Positions 1 to 10,860 of a stretch of DNA of 64,000 nt are shown piece after piece. The stretch is taken from the NCBI GenBank assembly GCA_949361645.1, contig OX442427.1:5568757-5632756 (forward strand), read 5' to 3'. The position numbers and the translations under genes are program-made. The number at the start of each line of letters is the position of its first letter. Positions within the stretch are counted from its first letter, which is position 1. The stretch comes from Spongilla lacustris (taxonomy: Eukaryota; Porifera; Demospongiae; Spongillida; Spongillidae). The notes under the pieces are model-generated. The model did no database searches. It saw nothing but the letters and a program-made list of their open reading frames with translations, and had not been told where the DNA came from.

Positions 1-320
1 TGTTGGGCATGCATGTTCTAGAACTTTCTATTGGCTATTTAAGCATTTCACTGTGTGTATGATTCATGGAATAGATGTCAGTGTGCATTCTCTTCGTGCT
101 CTACTGTAGTTTGACATAGGCTGTATTACTTTGTATCGCTGTGATTTCCCTGCAATATTATATTCTTTGGACATTCTGAGTATTTTCTAACGAGAAACAC
201 AACAGAATGGTACAATATGGCCGTAGTCACATCTATAACAGAGACACACACAGAGATTTTGAACTGCGTGATTGCAATGAACCCGACCCTTTAAAATATG
301 TTCTTTAAATACGTAATCGG

Positions 321-476
321 TTACGGATAATTAAAGGTGCGAGAGATGTCCAAGGTGAAGATACTTCCTCGACAGATACATCCGGGGGAAGTGGCATCTG
401 GCGTACATTGCAGGACACCAATTGCAGATTGGAAAATGCATGCAGTGGACAATAGCAGCAATGCAAACACTGCCAT
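321..476 (-). other. Candidate signal-peptide exon, copy 1
   Basis: Identical to 30,453-30,608. No matching downstream exons on the minus strand can be seen, because they would lie before the start of the window. Confidence 0.3.
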
Positions 477-509
477 ATCAGTGGCGTCGGAAGGAGATAA
501 TAGTAGGGT

Positions 510-539
510 GGGGGGGGGGGGGGGGGGGGGGGGGGGGGG
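510..539 (+). repeat. Poly-G run of 30
   Basis: Thirty consecutive G after AGTAGGGT. In copy 2 the same run has 21 G (30,642-30,662). It is the only difference I found between the two 10.85 kb copies. Confidence 0.95.
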
Positions 540-1502
540 CGCTGAGGGTGATGCCCCGGGGAGGGTGCGGGAGGGGGGCACCCCTCCAGCCCAGCTAGGG
601 GGCATGGGGGAGCTCTATTGCATACAAAAAAATGATGCTCTTAACAAGATTTGAAGAACGGCGCGCAGCAGAGCTCGAGATTGCGACAATACGCTCGTTC
701 AAACACGAGCCATTTTTTTGGTGGTGGCGGAGGGGGGTTAGTATTATTGTTTGCTGACACTTTATCACTGCCGGCGATCCAACCAGCAATTAATATGGCA
801 GTTAACCCTACGTGAGCGGGAATTGGTAGCTGTTGAAATGTTGTACAATTGTGCTGTGCGGATGTTCGATCGTACTAGGTCTATTGATATATTAATTTTA
901 ATAGTCCATGATTATTAAAACGTTTTACAGACAGTCGTAACATATGAACGAGCGCTACTACGTATACTAAAACTTTGCCACACATACGGAGTATTAAGGG
1001 GCTTATCGTAACTAGTAAGTCGAGTCGTGTATGAAATATTTTTTGGATTGATTTCAGTAATATGTATTAAAGCCAAGTGAACACAAGCCATATACTGTAT
1101 GTATGTTAGGGGAAAAGCTGAACTCTTACAAAGCCAACATCTCTTCGAACTGTCCAATTAACGGTGCAAGATGGCCATAGGCCTATGAGAATGGCCCGTG
1201 CTACAGATGTGATCTTTGGCTGTAGATGATTCTGGGATAATATCTCATTCTGTGGGATGTTTCAAAACTCTTGTCCACACAGCTGGTACCATGTAGGCAA
1301 AATGGGCACTGTTTTTTTTTTTTTAAAGTTAATAGGAAGTTCTTGTGGCATCGTGCAATGTACAAACATGTATTAACGGTGTATGTTTATTAATGGCGTA
1401 TGTTTTTTAATGGTGTATGTTTCCCTACCCAGATTCGCAAGCGGAAATGGACCTAAAGGTATGCATGCAGAGAATGGGCTATTCCTTTTAACAACTGTAC
1501 AC

Positions 1503-1577
1503 GGGCGGGGGGTGGGGGGGTGGGGGGTGGGGGGGTGGGGGGTGGGGGGGGGGGGGGTGGGGGGGGGGGGGGGTGGG
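1503..1577 (+). repeat. G-rich simple repeat
   Basis: Runs of G broken by single T (GGGGGGTGGGGGG type), identical in copy 2 at 31,626-31,700. The sequence could form G-quadruplexes. Confidence 0.85.
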
Positions 1578-2299
1578 CGCTGTGGAATAGCCCAATATAT
1601 TAATGATCTTCCTCCAGCGACTTTATAAGATGTTGGTTATTAGGAAGTAAATCAGACAGTCATATCCAGTTTTGTTTTAAACACACAACAGTACACACAC
1701 ACACACACACACACAAACATGCACACACATAAACATGCACATACAGATATGCATGCCCTACACATACTACACATGTGCACTACGAATGCAGCCATACACA
1801 CAACTACACGCCAACAACACATTCAATACACATCAACCCACGTGCATGTATGCACAGCGCACGTATGCACATGCATACAAAATGCACACGCATACGCCCA
1901 CTGATACATGTACACATATACACATGTACATGTAGATTGGCATATTCAGGCACAAGCCTGTAATTACTTTCCTTGACGTACTAATATTGTTAACCATAAG
2001 TAATGAGTTACTTCTACATATATTCAGGCCAGCCAGGCAAGTGGCGATTCGTCAGGTTCGCACTACCACTCAGCTGACGATGCTGATGTGATTATACAGC
2101 ACACAGGTGGTTCACATGCCATTCAAGTATTGGTAAGGTTTCCCTTTATGTTACACTCCCCCCTGAGCTGATCTTTGTCATATGTTTATGTCTGAACCAC
2201 CACACTTCTGTCATGTGATCTGTACTTCTTCTATTATTACACGTATTTCATATCATGCTTGTTATAGTTATATGACACATACTCCTTGTGACCTCATTC

Positions 2300-2580
2300 A
2301 CATCTGCTATGATCATGTGAACTGTCCTTGTCACATGTGCTATGATCATGTGATCTGTCCTTGGTCACATATGCTATGATCATGTGATCTGTCCTTGGTC
2401 ACATGTGCTATGATAATGTGATCTGTCCTTGGTCACATATGCTATGATCATGTGATCTGTCCTTGGTCACATGTCCTATGATAATGTGATCTGTCCTTGG
2501 TCACATATGCTATGATCATGTGATCTGTCCTTGGTCACATGTACTATGATCATGTGATCTGTCCTTGGTCACATGTGCTC
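2300..2580 (+). repeat. 34-bp minisatellite (copy 1)
   Basis: About eight units of TATGATCATGTGATCTGTCC-TTGGTCACATATGC, with variants such as GATAATG and CATGTCC. It lies in the intron just before the 21-bp micro-exon at 2,619. Copy 2 is at 32,423-32,703. Confidence 0.9.
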
Positions 2581-3062
2581 CTGATGTTGGTCTGCTCATG
2601 TGTTTTGCTCCTTCTCAGGAGTGTGCAGCACAATCAACGGTGAGTTCACATTTGCACGGGATGATGGAATGGTCCTGTGTTGGGCTGATAGGGAAAATTG
2701 TTCCTCTGTATTACCATGCAGGACTCACACTTTTGACTATAATCATTAACCATTAATGATTTCCCTGGTTTCAAAATGTATTACTCAGAGTGTAGAGATG
2801 CTTGTATAATGTACATGTATGAGTTTTCTTTTAAAAATACTTTTCTCTAGTGCCTAGAAAGTGTTTCATCAATTCAAAGGTTATGGTTACGTAGCTTTGC
2901 TCGAACATGTATGCGTTGCAACTGTGTACATGTATGCGTCTGTGTACACGATAAGCCACTTGCAAGCAATATATTTGGTTCACTTCCATAATCATGCAAC
3001 CTAATCAAATGAATACTCTTAGCATGCAATAGGGAGGCTCAAGGAAGACGCCCAAAAAATCG

Positions 3063-3069
3063 TGTGTGT

Positions 3070-3104
<35 letters not shown>

Positions 3105-3135
3105 TGCATGTGTGAGTGTGTGTGTGTGTGTGTAC
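3063..3135 (+). repeat. (GT)n microsatellite
   Basis: GT repeats with a few interruptions, in an intron of the copy-1 coiled-coil gene fragment. It is identical in copy 2 at 33,186-33,258. Confidence 0.9.
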
Positions 3136-3340
3136 ATATGTGTGCAGGGTGTATCTGTACTCGTCTAATTGTATTTGCATCGTTTAGCTACGTGTACGTC
3201 TTGTACGTAATGAATTCATGTACCCATTTTAGTCATGAAACACATACATATACAAGTGCCACTAAGTAAGAGAGTGCCATGTTGACTTTAGAGAGGGGAA
3301 CATGGGAAGGGAATAACAAATGAAAGTGTACAGAAAGAGT

Positions 3341-3640
3341 GGGACATGGGTACTAGAGGTGACCATCCTTATGCCTGCACTTTATGATGTGGGACATGGG
3401 TACTTGAGGTGACCATCCTTATGCTTGCACCTTATGATGTGGGACATGGGTACTAGAGGTGACCATCCTTATGCCTGCACCTTATGATGTGGGACATGGG
3501 TACTAGAGGTGACCATCCTTATGCTTGCACCTTATGATGTGGGACATGGGTACTTGAGGTGACCATCCTTATGCTTGCACCTTATGATGTGGGACATGGG
3601 TACTTGAGGTGACCATCCGTATGCTTGCACCTTACATGTG
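3341..3640 (+). repeat. 50-bp minisatellite (copy 1)
   Basis: Six units start at 3,341, 3,391, 3,441, 3,491, 3,541 and 3,591, each beginning GGGACATGGGTACTAGAGGT or the TTGAGGT variant. The array ends about 18 bp before the splice acceptor of the exon at 3,658. Copy 2 is at 33,464-33,763. Confidence 0.95.
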
Positions 3641-3980
3641 TATGATGTGCCCTCCAGGATCCATTCACAACACTTCTGACGGACTACCTCAAACTGCCAG
3701 AAGGACGCACCAGACAAAGTGTATCCACCCAGCCGAAGCAAGTCAAGGAAAGAGATGTGCCACCTTCCCATACCCATACCCAGTACCATGCCACCGATGA
3801 GTGCAGGAAACTGCATGAGAGAATTGCTGTCCTGGAGACTAGACAACATGAGCTTTGCAGTTTATTGCATGTGGTAAGTCTGTGTTTGTGGGGTTTATTT
3901 TGCGGGTTGTGTGTTGTGGTTGAATGTGTGCATATGTTGTGGTTGTGTGCATATGTTTGTCTATTGTGGTTGTGGTTGTG

Positions 3981-3982
<2 letters not shown>

Positions 3983-4038
<56 letters not shown>

Positions 4039-4039
4039 A

Positions 4040-4092
<53 letters not shown>
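3983..4092 (+). repeat. (GT)n microsatellite
   Basis: A long GT run with CATGTG and TATATG interruptions. It has the same length in copy 2 (34,106-34,215), which is unexpected if the copies are of any age. Confidence 0.9.
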
Positions 4093-4095
<3 letters not shown>

Positions 4096-5352
4096 AGTAT
4101 GGTGTTTGCATGATTGATTTCTCAGGTTATATTAGTACCCTTTATAGAGGATTTGAAGTGTCATGGATACAATTAGCAACATAGACTATCCTATTTATAT
4201 TACATTTGTAAGTCAATTAGCCTTTCAAGAGCGCATGTGAATAAAGCAACTTGGTAGCACTGCTGACACTTAGAAAGCTCAGATGACAAGGATAATGCAC
4301 CCTCATTCTAACCTGCACCCTCATTCTAACCTTTAAAAAATTTCTCCTCCTCTGTCCACTTGTTAAGTAAATTAATATTCAATTGGTTCAAGAACTGGGT
4401 TTGTCACAATTTTTAAGTCTTTTGTTAGTTATATATGCAAAGGCACTACAGCATAGCATTTACAGTGCACGTACTGCCCAATTCATTTCAAACATGTATT
4501 GTGGATAACATTTGTGCGTCATGCCGGCTGTGATCAACTGAAATCATTAAAAATAAAATTACAGCCTTACCAGTGATGTGACTGAGCAGAAACCATACAA
4601 GAGCACACTTCAGACAAGTACATGTAATCAGGCATACATGTATGCCTCGCTCAATAGTATACATGTAGGACAACCTTTTTATAAAATGATGCACAATGTA
4701 GTATACTGCATGGATGTATTAACCTTTATATAACCTTTTGTTCTCCATCCTCGGACACTGCAATCTCTATTGTACATGTACATGTACATGTGTGTACTGA
4801 GGCTGTTTTATTCATCCTTGCAATGTGCTTGGACAATATCGTGTAAATGGTTATGGTTTCAAGGGTACATGTATGTACATGTAGATTCCTCAAGTGTTGG
4901 AATGCAATCTGTATATATATACAGCCCCCAAATTATCGATATTAGTGCCATTTTGCAATAAAAGCATTATTGTAATTCTGTACCGGGGGTATTTGAAATT
5001 AGTTACATGTGTACATGTATTTTATATTACAATGCTTTATTCTATTATGTATTAACTAAAATCAAGTGTTCTGAAATCAAGCAAAGTGAAAACGCTCAAA
5101 TGTACAATGACTGTGACAATGCACAAAATCAGCAATTGTCCAAATGCTAGGAGATTGGAGTTCAGTGACCCCAAACTACATGTACATGTACATAATAGTT
5201 AACACTGAGACTGCGAAGCCACTATGAAGAGTGTGAGGGGATCCTACATTTTGTAAATCATGAGGAGCGGGCCATTGGAGCCCGATATAGTTTCATTGCC
5301 TAACTGATTTAGTCTACAGTAATGCATACGTAGCCAATAAGTACTCTAAGTG

Positions 5353-5478
5353 GAGTACCTGCCCTCTGGTGGCACTAGGAGTACCTGCCCTCTGGTGGCA
5401 CTAGGAGTACCTGCCCTCTGGTGGCACTAGGGGTACCTGCCCTCTGGTGGCACTAGGAGTACCTGCCCTCTGGGACTA
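5353..5478 (+). repeat. 26-bp minisatellite (copy 1)
   Basis: About 4.5 units of GTACCTGCCCTCTGGTGGCA-CTAGGA start at 5,355, 5,381, 5,407, 5,433 and 5,459. The unit contains CCCTCTGGTGGCA, close to a core CTCF-type motif. That is probably chance, since CTCF is not reported in sponges as far as I know. Copy 2 is at 35,476-35,601. Confidence 0.9.
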
Positions 5479-6970
5479 GATTTCTTTGTAAATGAGATAC
5501 CCGCAGCTGTCCAATCAGATTGCAAGACTTCATTACACTATATAGTCTAAACTGTAGGTAGCTCGCTTCTTGGCAATTTTTGCAGTTGTAGGACCACACA
5601 CTGCAAATGGTTACATCCATTGACACTGATATAATTTTGCTGCAGTAAAGTGATTGTGCAGCTGGCTTGAGTGGGAGTACAATGTAGCATCTAACAGTAT
5701 TCTTTGAAACAGGATGCTGATGCCATGAGTATGCTTACCTAAGCCATTAGATACTCTAAATCCCTCATGGTGTTGCACATTGACAAACTGGAGGTCCAAT
5801 TGCAATTGTAGCGGGTACTGCTGTGCTCTTCAGATTGCCTATCAGAGTGCATTCTGTTCAATTGCATGTTCATCTTCTTTCCTCATCCTAGTCACTGTCC
5901 ACCCCCTTACAGGGTGGGGCAGCTAGGCCATATTTTTTGCCCAGTGATATTGGGCACTGGCATCACTATACATTAGGTGCTACATGTAATTGGTGTCTCT
6001 GAGTTCAAAGACATAAACTTTATCCCAACAGTCCACTGCGCAAATTTTTTTGCATTTACACATGTAGTCCATTGTAAAGTCACTAGTTTACCATGCCATG
6101 CACATCAATTCATGTGAATATTCAAAATATATAAATCAGCCATTCTAATGGCCCAGGCTGTAACCACCACCTTTGCTGATACATGTACATACTGAGATGA
6201 CAAAACTGGGATCAACATATGCATTGCGTTTTGAATATTGTAAGGTTTTCCCTTATGGCCATCAATTATTATCTAAAGATGGTTTTCATCCAGGTACATG
6301 TAGTTGATGGGAGTATGAACTCCTATAAGTTTATGTTTTTCTGAAGGTGGATGGTTGAAGGCATTACTGTGTTCTAAACCTATACTGTAGAAACAAAGTG
6401 AAATACAAATAACAGAGGTCGGTATGAATGTAATATTGATAACACCTTTGTACCATTGGCTCAACCTGCAGAGAAAAAAATTCTTTGGTAACTATACAAA
6501 TTCTCACTTGTTGCCTTCAGTTTCCTTCAAAGGACTTGGCAGATGATTGCAATAATAATGACCAATTCCACTTTCAGTTATGATCGTAGCCATGGAGCTC
6601 ATCGCATTGTTTTTAATTTCAACACTGTCCTTATTTAAGGACATTTGGAGAATTAAGGTTTACATTTTGTAGTGAGCAATGCTGAACTTGGCAGGGCCCT
6701 CAGTATCATTTGATACCATGTTCTGCTAGGAATCAGAAGAGAAGGATGACCAGGATATTAAGTACATGGAGAGAAACAGATTAGAGGCTGAGTGCAAGAA
6801 GTTGAAGGTTCAAAAGAAGTCAATGGAGAAACTAGCTACTGAGGCTAAACAAACTGCACTTCGTGTAAGTGCTATTGGCATGTGAATTGGATGAAGGGTG
6901 ACACCCATGTTGTTATCATTTAAGCAATGATACATGTATGTTGTGTTATGTTGATGTTATGTATAGGTAT

Positions 6971-7794
6971 ATGGGACAGTTTCCGAGAAAATGGCCCTTC
7001 GTTTATAATTATAAAATCTTATAAAATTGCTATGTATTTGAATCGCAATAACTCCCGAACGGTTAAGGCTATCAACTTTCTATTGTCAACACTGCATACC
7101 ACACCATTTCTCTATGGTAAAATACATTTTGGAGTCTTGAATTTGCTCGGTGCCAGTATTGCAACGTCCGATACCCCACCGAGTTCAAACCCAACATAAC
7201 TTTCTGTACGAGTAATGAAATTGCCTCAAATTCGGTTTGTAGGTGGAGAGGTCCTATACCTATCTATCTGTTATGTTCGTTAATTTTTATGCTATCCGTT
7301 ACGGAGATACAGTTGAACAAACTACGTGCACATTTTCGCGCTCGTTTCGCGCCAATGATTTGGGCAAATTGCGTTCCGCTCAATGTATGGGGAGGCGGAG
7401 ATTATAACATTGGCGCGAATCAAGCGGGAAAACGTGCACGTAGTTTGTTCAACTGTATCTCCGTAACGGATGGCATAAAAATTAACGAACAGAATAAATT
7501 GATAGGTATAGGACCTCCCTACCTACAAACCGAATTTGAGGCAATTTCATTACTCCTACAGAAAGTTATGTCGGGTTTGAACCCGGTGGGGTATCGGACG
7601 TTGCAATATGAGCACGGAGCAAGTGCAAGACCCCAAAATGTTTTTAAACGTAAAGAAATGGTGTGGTATGGAGTGCTGAAAATAGAAAGTCGGTAGCCTT
7701 AACCGTTCGGAAGTTATTGCGATTCAAATGCAATGCAATTTTATACGATTTTATAATTATAAACGAAGGGCCATTTTCTCGGAAACTGTCCCAT
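6971..7794. mobile_element. Foldback element, GGGACAGTTTCCGA family (copy 1)
   Basis: The ends ATGGGACAGTTTCCGAGAAA and its inverted form are at 6,971 and 7,794. Nearly the whole element folds back on itself: left arm to about 7,340 and right arm from about 7,430, with scattered mismatches. The ends adjoin TATA-rich sequence. No transposase frame is recognisable. Copy 2 is at 37,094-37,917. Confidence 0.75.
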
Positions 7795-8259
7795 ATATAT
7801 ATAATTATATGGGACAGTTTCCGACAAAATTGCCCCTCGCATATATATATAAAATGTTATAAAAATGCTTCTCTTTTGAATCGCTATATCTTCCGAACGG
7901 TTAACGCTATCAACTTCCTATTTTCAACAGTTCATACCACACCATTTCCCTATCATAAAATACATTTTGGAGTCTTGGACTTGCTCCGTGCCAGTATTGC
8001 AATGTTCGATACCCCACCGGGTTCAAACCCACTATAACTTTAGGTAGGAGTAATCAATACGCTTCAAATTCGGTTTGTAGGTAGAGAGGTCCTATACCTA
8101 TCGATTTGTTCTGTTCGTTAATTTTTAGGTCATCCGTTACGGAGATACAGCGGCGCAAAGTTGGTACAAGTTTCCCGCTCGATACGCGCCGTTGTACGTG
8201 CGTGAACCGCTTCCATACCAAATCACATGAATATGCAACTACTTCCTGTGGGCTGAGAC

Positions 8260-8799
8260 TAGTTGGGCGTGGCCCTCCCTTCGCGTATTGGCGGAAGGTC
8301 GGGTTGCAAGCCTATACCAAGATTTGTTCTGGAGTGTTATGTAATATCGTTGTGAATATCGTTATGTTATTGCACATTCGGGTAGTGATTATTGAGCGTT
8401 AGATTACGTGGTGATAATGTGTCTGCAGAGCAGCTGCTCAAGATATGTACATGTATTGCTTCGGGTGCGGTGTCGATGAGTTGGGCATGGCCCGCCCTTC
8501 GCATTGTCGTTCAGGCTTCATAGTAGCAGGGCAGCGCAACTCTTTAGCTGCCTCTGTAACACATTCGCAAACAAAAGCAATGTTTGTCCGCTCCATGAAA
8601 ATTCATATACATGTAAGTTAAATGGAAGGAACAGCTGCCTATCATTACCTCACATCAGCCGCTAATTGGGTGATAATGGGACCCACTTGAACGCTGCAAT
8701 CCGATTGGACTGCAATCCCCGTTGCAGCAGAACAAATCCAGGTATAGGCTTGCAACCCGACCTTCCGCCAATACGCGAAGGGAGGGCCACGCCCAACTA
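8260..8799. mobile_element. 540-bp MULE-type MITE (copy 1)
   Basis: Terminal inverted repeats of 59 bp (8,260-8,318 and 8,741-8,799) begin TAGTTGGGCGTGGCCCTCCC. A 9-bp target duplication GGCTGAGAC flanks it (8,251-8,259 and 8,800-8,808). The mirror arm of the giant foldback element has the empty site at about 45,197-45,212 with one GGCTGAGAC (as its complement). Long inverted ends with a 9-bp duplication are typical of Mutator-like elements. It is non-coding and so non-autonomous. Confidence 0.85.
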
Positions 8800-8826
8800 G
8801 GCTGAGACTTGGATGACTAATAGTCT

Positions 8827-8851
8827 GCGCTAGCTAGCTAGCTAGCTAGCT
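8827..8851 (+). repeat. (GCTA)n repeat
   Basis: Runs of GCTAGCTAGCTAGCTAGCTA; the same run is at 38,950-38,974 and, in the mirror arm, at about 45,159-45,180. Confidence 0.85.
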
Positions 8852-9099
8852 GGGTAAGTATAATTTTAATCTATCGTCCCTGTCACAGTTGATATTCGTT
8901 ATCTTCTGTGTAGATAAATGATATGCATGCATGGCGACGTCCACTGAAGACAAGCTCGTAAGAGTTTCAATCGGCGGACGAGTTCGACGACGATCGATGT
9001 TCAAGATACATTCGACGAGGATGGGGAGATCGAGAACGGTAGTCACAGCGGTCATACCACTGACGATGGTGGTTGTATAGGGAGTAAGCAGCCGCTAAA

Positions 9100-10859
9100 G
9101 CACTAAAAGAGCCGCCGGCCCCGCCCCCCACATATGTACTACCGCACTACCTATGGAACCACCCGCCCATATCAGACCCTACACAGGAGCTACCAACTAA
9201 CCAATGGACAGTACAAGTGGAGACAATACTAACCCTCTCGCTGCAAATGGAGTTGGCAGCAGCCCTCACAATTTCAGGGAAGCCATGAACTACATGTACA
9301 TGTACCAAGGGAAGCCACACATGCACCCTCCCAACACTACCAGTGGAACTATTAGCCCTCACTGCAAATGGCCCTATACATGAACGTGTAAGCAGAACCC
9401 CATTGGTCCAGCACCCCACTATTGATTGTTCTCTGCAAGTTCAAAGGGCCAATGGAGCCATCCTCCTCACACAGCAAAACCACCAGTCCCCATCACTACT
9501 GCCTCGCGAACTTACAAATAATACCTCCACACTGCAAGTAGTGGAGCCACCAGCTCTCTTACGGATGGGGTTACCAGACCCTGCACTGCCAGCAGGGGAG
9601 CCCACACAAGCAGGGGTCAATAGATGCCAGTGGAGATGCCGCCCTCACACTACAAGTAGTCCCCATAAAGTACTGTACGTACACCCGCCCCTCTCCAAAC
9701 AGTGGAACCATAAGCCATGACTGCAAGTGCTCCACACACTGGGACCAGCCACCTGGACCAATGGGGTCAACCACCATCCCCCATAGATCACTGCAAGTGA
9801 TCTCAACAGCCGCACGATGCATAGGAAATTACTATTAATGCCTCCACACTGCAAGTAGTGGAGCCACCATCTCTTTTACAGATGGGGTTACCAGACCCTA
9901 CAAGCAGGGGTCAGTAGGTATGATGCCAGTGGAGATGCCAACCTTCGCACTACAAGCCATGAACTGTGCATACACCTGCCCTTCTCCAAACACTACCAAT
10001 GGAACCATTAGGCCTCCTGCACACTACCTGTCCTTCACTGCACGTTGAGTCAACGTACGGCCCAGGGACCAATGGGGTCAGTATCCTTAATAGCCCCACA
10101 CTGCAGGTCCGGTTAGCACCAGCAGTTTAATATTGACTGTCAGCAAGGGAGCAACCAGTTGCCAAACAGCCCAGGGTAATCGGGGCCCCCAGAATAATCA
10201 TGCTGGTGGAAACTCACAGTGGCACCCCTCACAATATTAGGGGAGCCATGAACTGGAGCCCCCCGCTATCCATGGAACCATTAGCCGTCCCTTAGCAGGA
10301 GTACCTCCCACTACATGTACCTATCCTTCACTGCATGTTTCATCAGCCAAGATTACCAGCCGTATCACTACAAGTGCACCATACCAATGAACATTTACCG
10401 CAGGGGCCATTGGCCATTCTCACACATTAGAACCACCATCCCCCATAACTGCAAGTGAACTTAACAGCCGCACAAGACAAGTGAACTTACATTTAATTCC
10501 TACACACTGCTAACAGTAGAGCCAACAGCTCTCTCACAGATGGGGTTACCAGACCTGCACTGCCCACATAAGCTGGGGTCAATAGGTATGTGCCAGTGGA
10601 GATGCCAGCCATCGCACTACAAGTATTCCCCAAATTTAAGGGGAAGCCATGAACTACATGTACTGTATGTACACCCGCCCCTCTCCAAACATTACCAGTG
10701 GAACCATTAGCCCTCACTGCAACTACCCCACACACTGGGACCCGCCCCCATGGTCCTCCTGCCCACTACCTGTCCTTCACTGCATGTTGAGTTAATGGCC
10801 CATGCAGAGGTCAGCTCCCTCACTACAAGCGGACAGAACCGTTATTGCAAGTGAATTTA
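9100..10859. repeat. Degenerate CTGCAAGT / GGAGCCACC minisatellite
   Basis: Irregular units built from phrases such as CACTGCAAGTAGTGGAGCCA, GATGGGGTTACCAGACCCTG and CAATGGGGTCA. The same sequence appears at 39,223-40,982 and, inverted, across about 42,370-44,900. Open frames in it repeat the same phrases and are not genes. Confidence 0.8.
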
Positions 10860-10860
10860 G

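Larger units (their letters stand above)
2028..6864 (+). pseudogene. 5' exons of coiled-coil/Roco-like gene, copy 1 (orphaned)
   Basis: Four exons with clean splice sites are visible at 2,028-2,132, 2,619-2,639, 3,658-3,873 and 6,730-6,864. All start and end in phase 0. They encode a Ser/His/Asp-rich segment, a 7-residue micro-exon (ECAAQST), a segment with a coiled-coil start (ECRKLHERIAVLETRQHEL) and a charged coiled coil (EAECKKLKVQKKSMEKLA). They are base-identical to 32,151-36,987. The next coding exon in this copy is the ankyrin exon at 10,861, not the coiled-coil exon found downstream of copy 2. The 5' half therefore lacks its partner here unless it splices into the ankyrin gene. A phase-0 acceptor reading into the ankyrin frame exists at 10,815 but looks weak. 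Confidence 0.6.
1..10859 (+). repeat. Direct repeat, copy 1 of about 10.85 kb
   Basis: This whole stretch recurs at 30,133-40,982 in the same orientation. Every open frame I compared is identical, including the microsatellites and minisatellites. The one difference seen is the poly-G run: 30 G at 510-539 versus 21 G in copy 2, which shifts the coordinate offset from 30,132 to 30,123. The left limit is unknown because the window starts here. The right limit is sharp: after a shared GCAAGTGAATTTA the sequence changes, to the ankyrin gene in copy 1 and to more of the palindromic element in copy 2. It is either a very recent segmental duplication or an assembly duplicate. Confidence 0.95.
7809..10859. 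mobile_element. Truncated left arm of the giant foldback element (copy 1)
   Basis: Starts with the same ATGGGACAGTTTCCGA end as its neighbour and is identical to 37,932-40,982. It breaks off at 10,859 where the ankyrin gene begins. The second arm present after copy 2 is missing here. Confidence 0.85.

Noticed and set aside
3684..4113. Open frames of Thr-His or Cys-Val repeats
   Set aside because: They come from GT/CA microsatellites on either strand; the same applies near 12,700, 13,000, 33,900, 53,900 and 54,800.
5355..5478. CTCF-like motif repeated in the 26-bp array
   Set aside because: The match is only to a short core, arises from one tandem repeat, and there is no support that the protein exists in this organism.
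7289..8402. Open frames of 98-135 codons within the foldback elements
   Set aside because: They are mirror-image translations of palindromic DNA, without transposase motifs. The identical frames at 37,412-38,525 are the duplicate copy.
8481..8510. Third TTGGGCATGGCCCGCCCTTC end inside the MULE-type MITE
   Set aside because: It resembles the element's end but has no inverted partner or duplication, so I treat it as internal sequence rather than a nested insertion.
9147..10735. Open frames in the CTGCAAGT-type region, for example a 125-codon frame
   Set aside because: They are built from repeated phrases and mirrored in the other arm on the opposite strand. No splice sites or domains.
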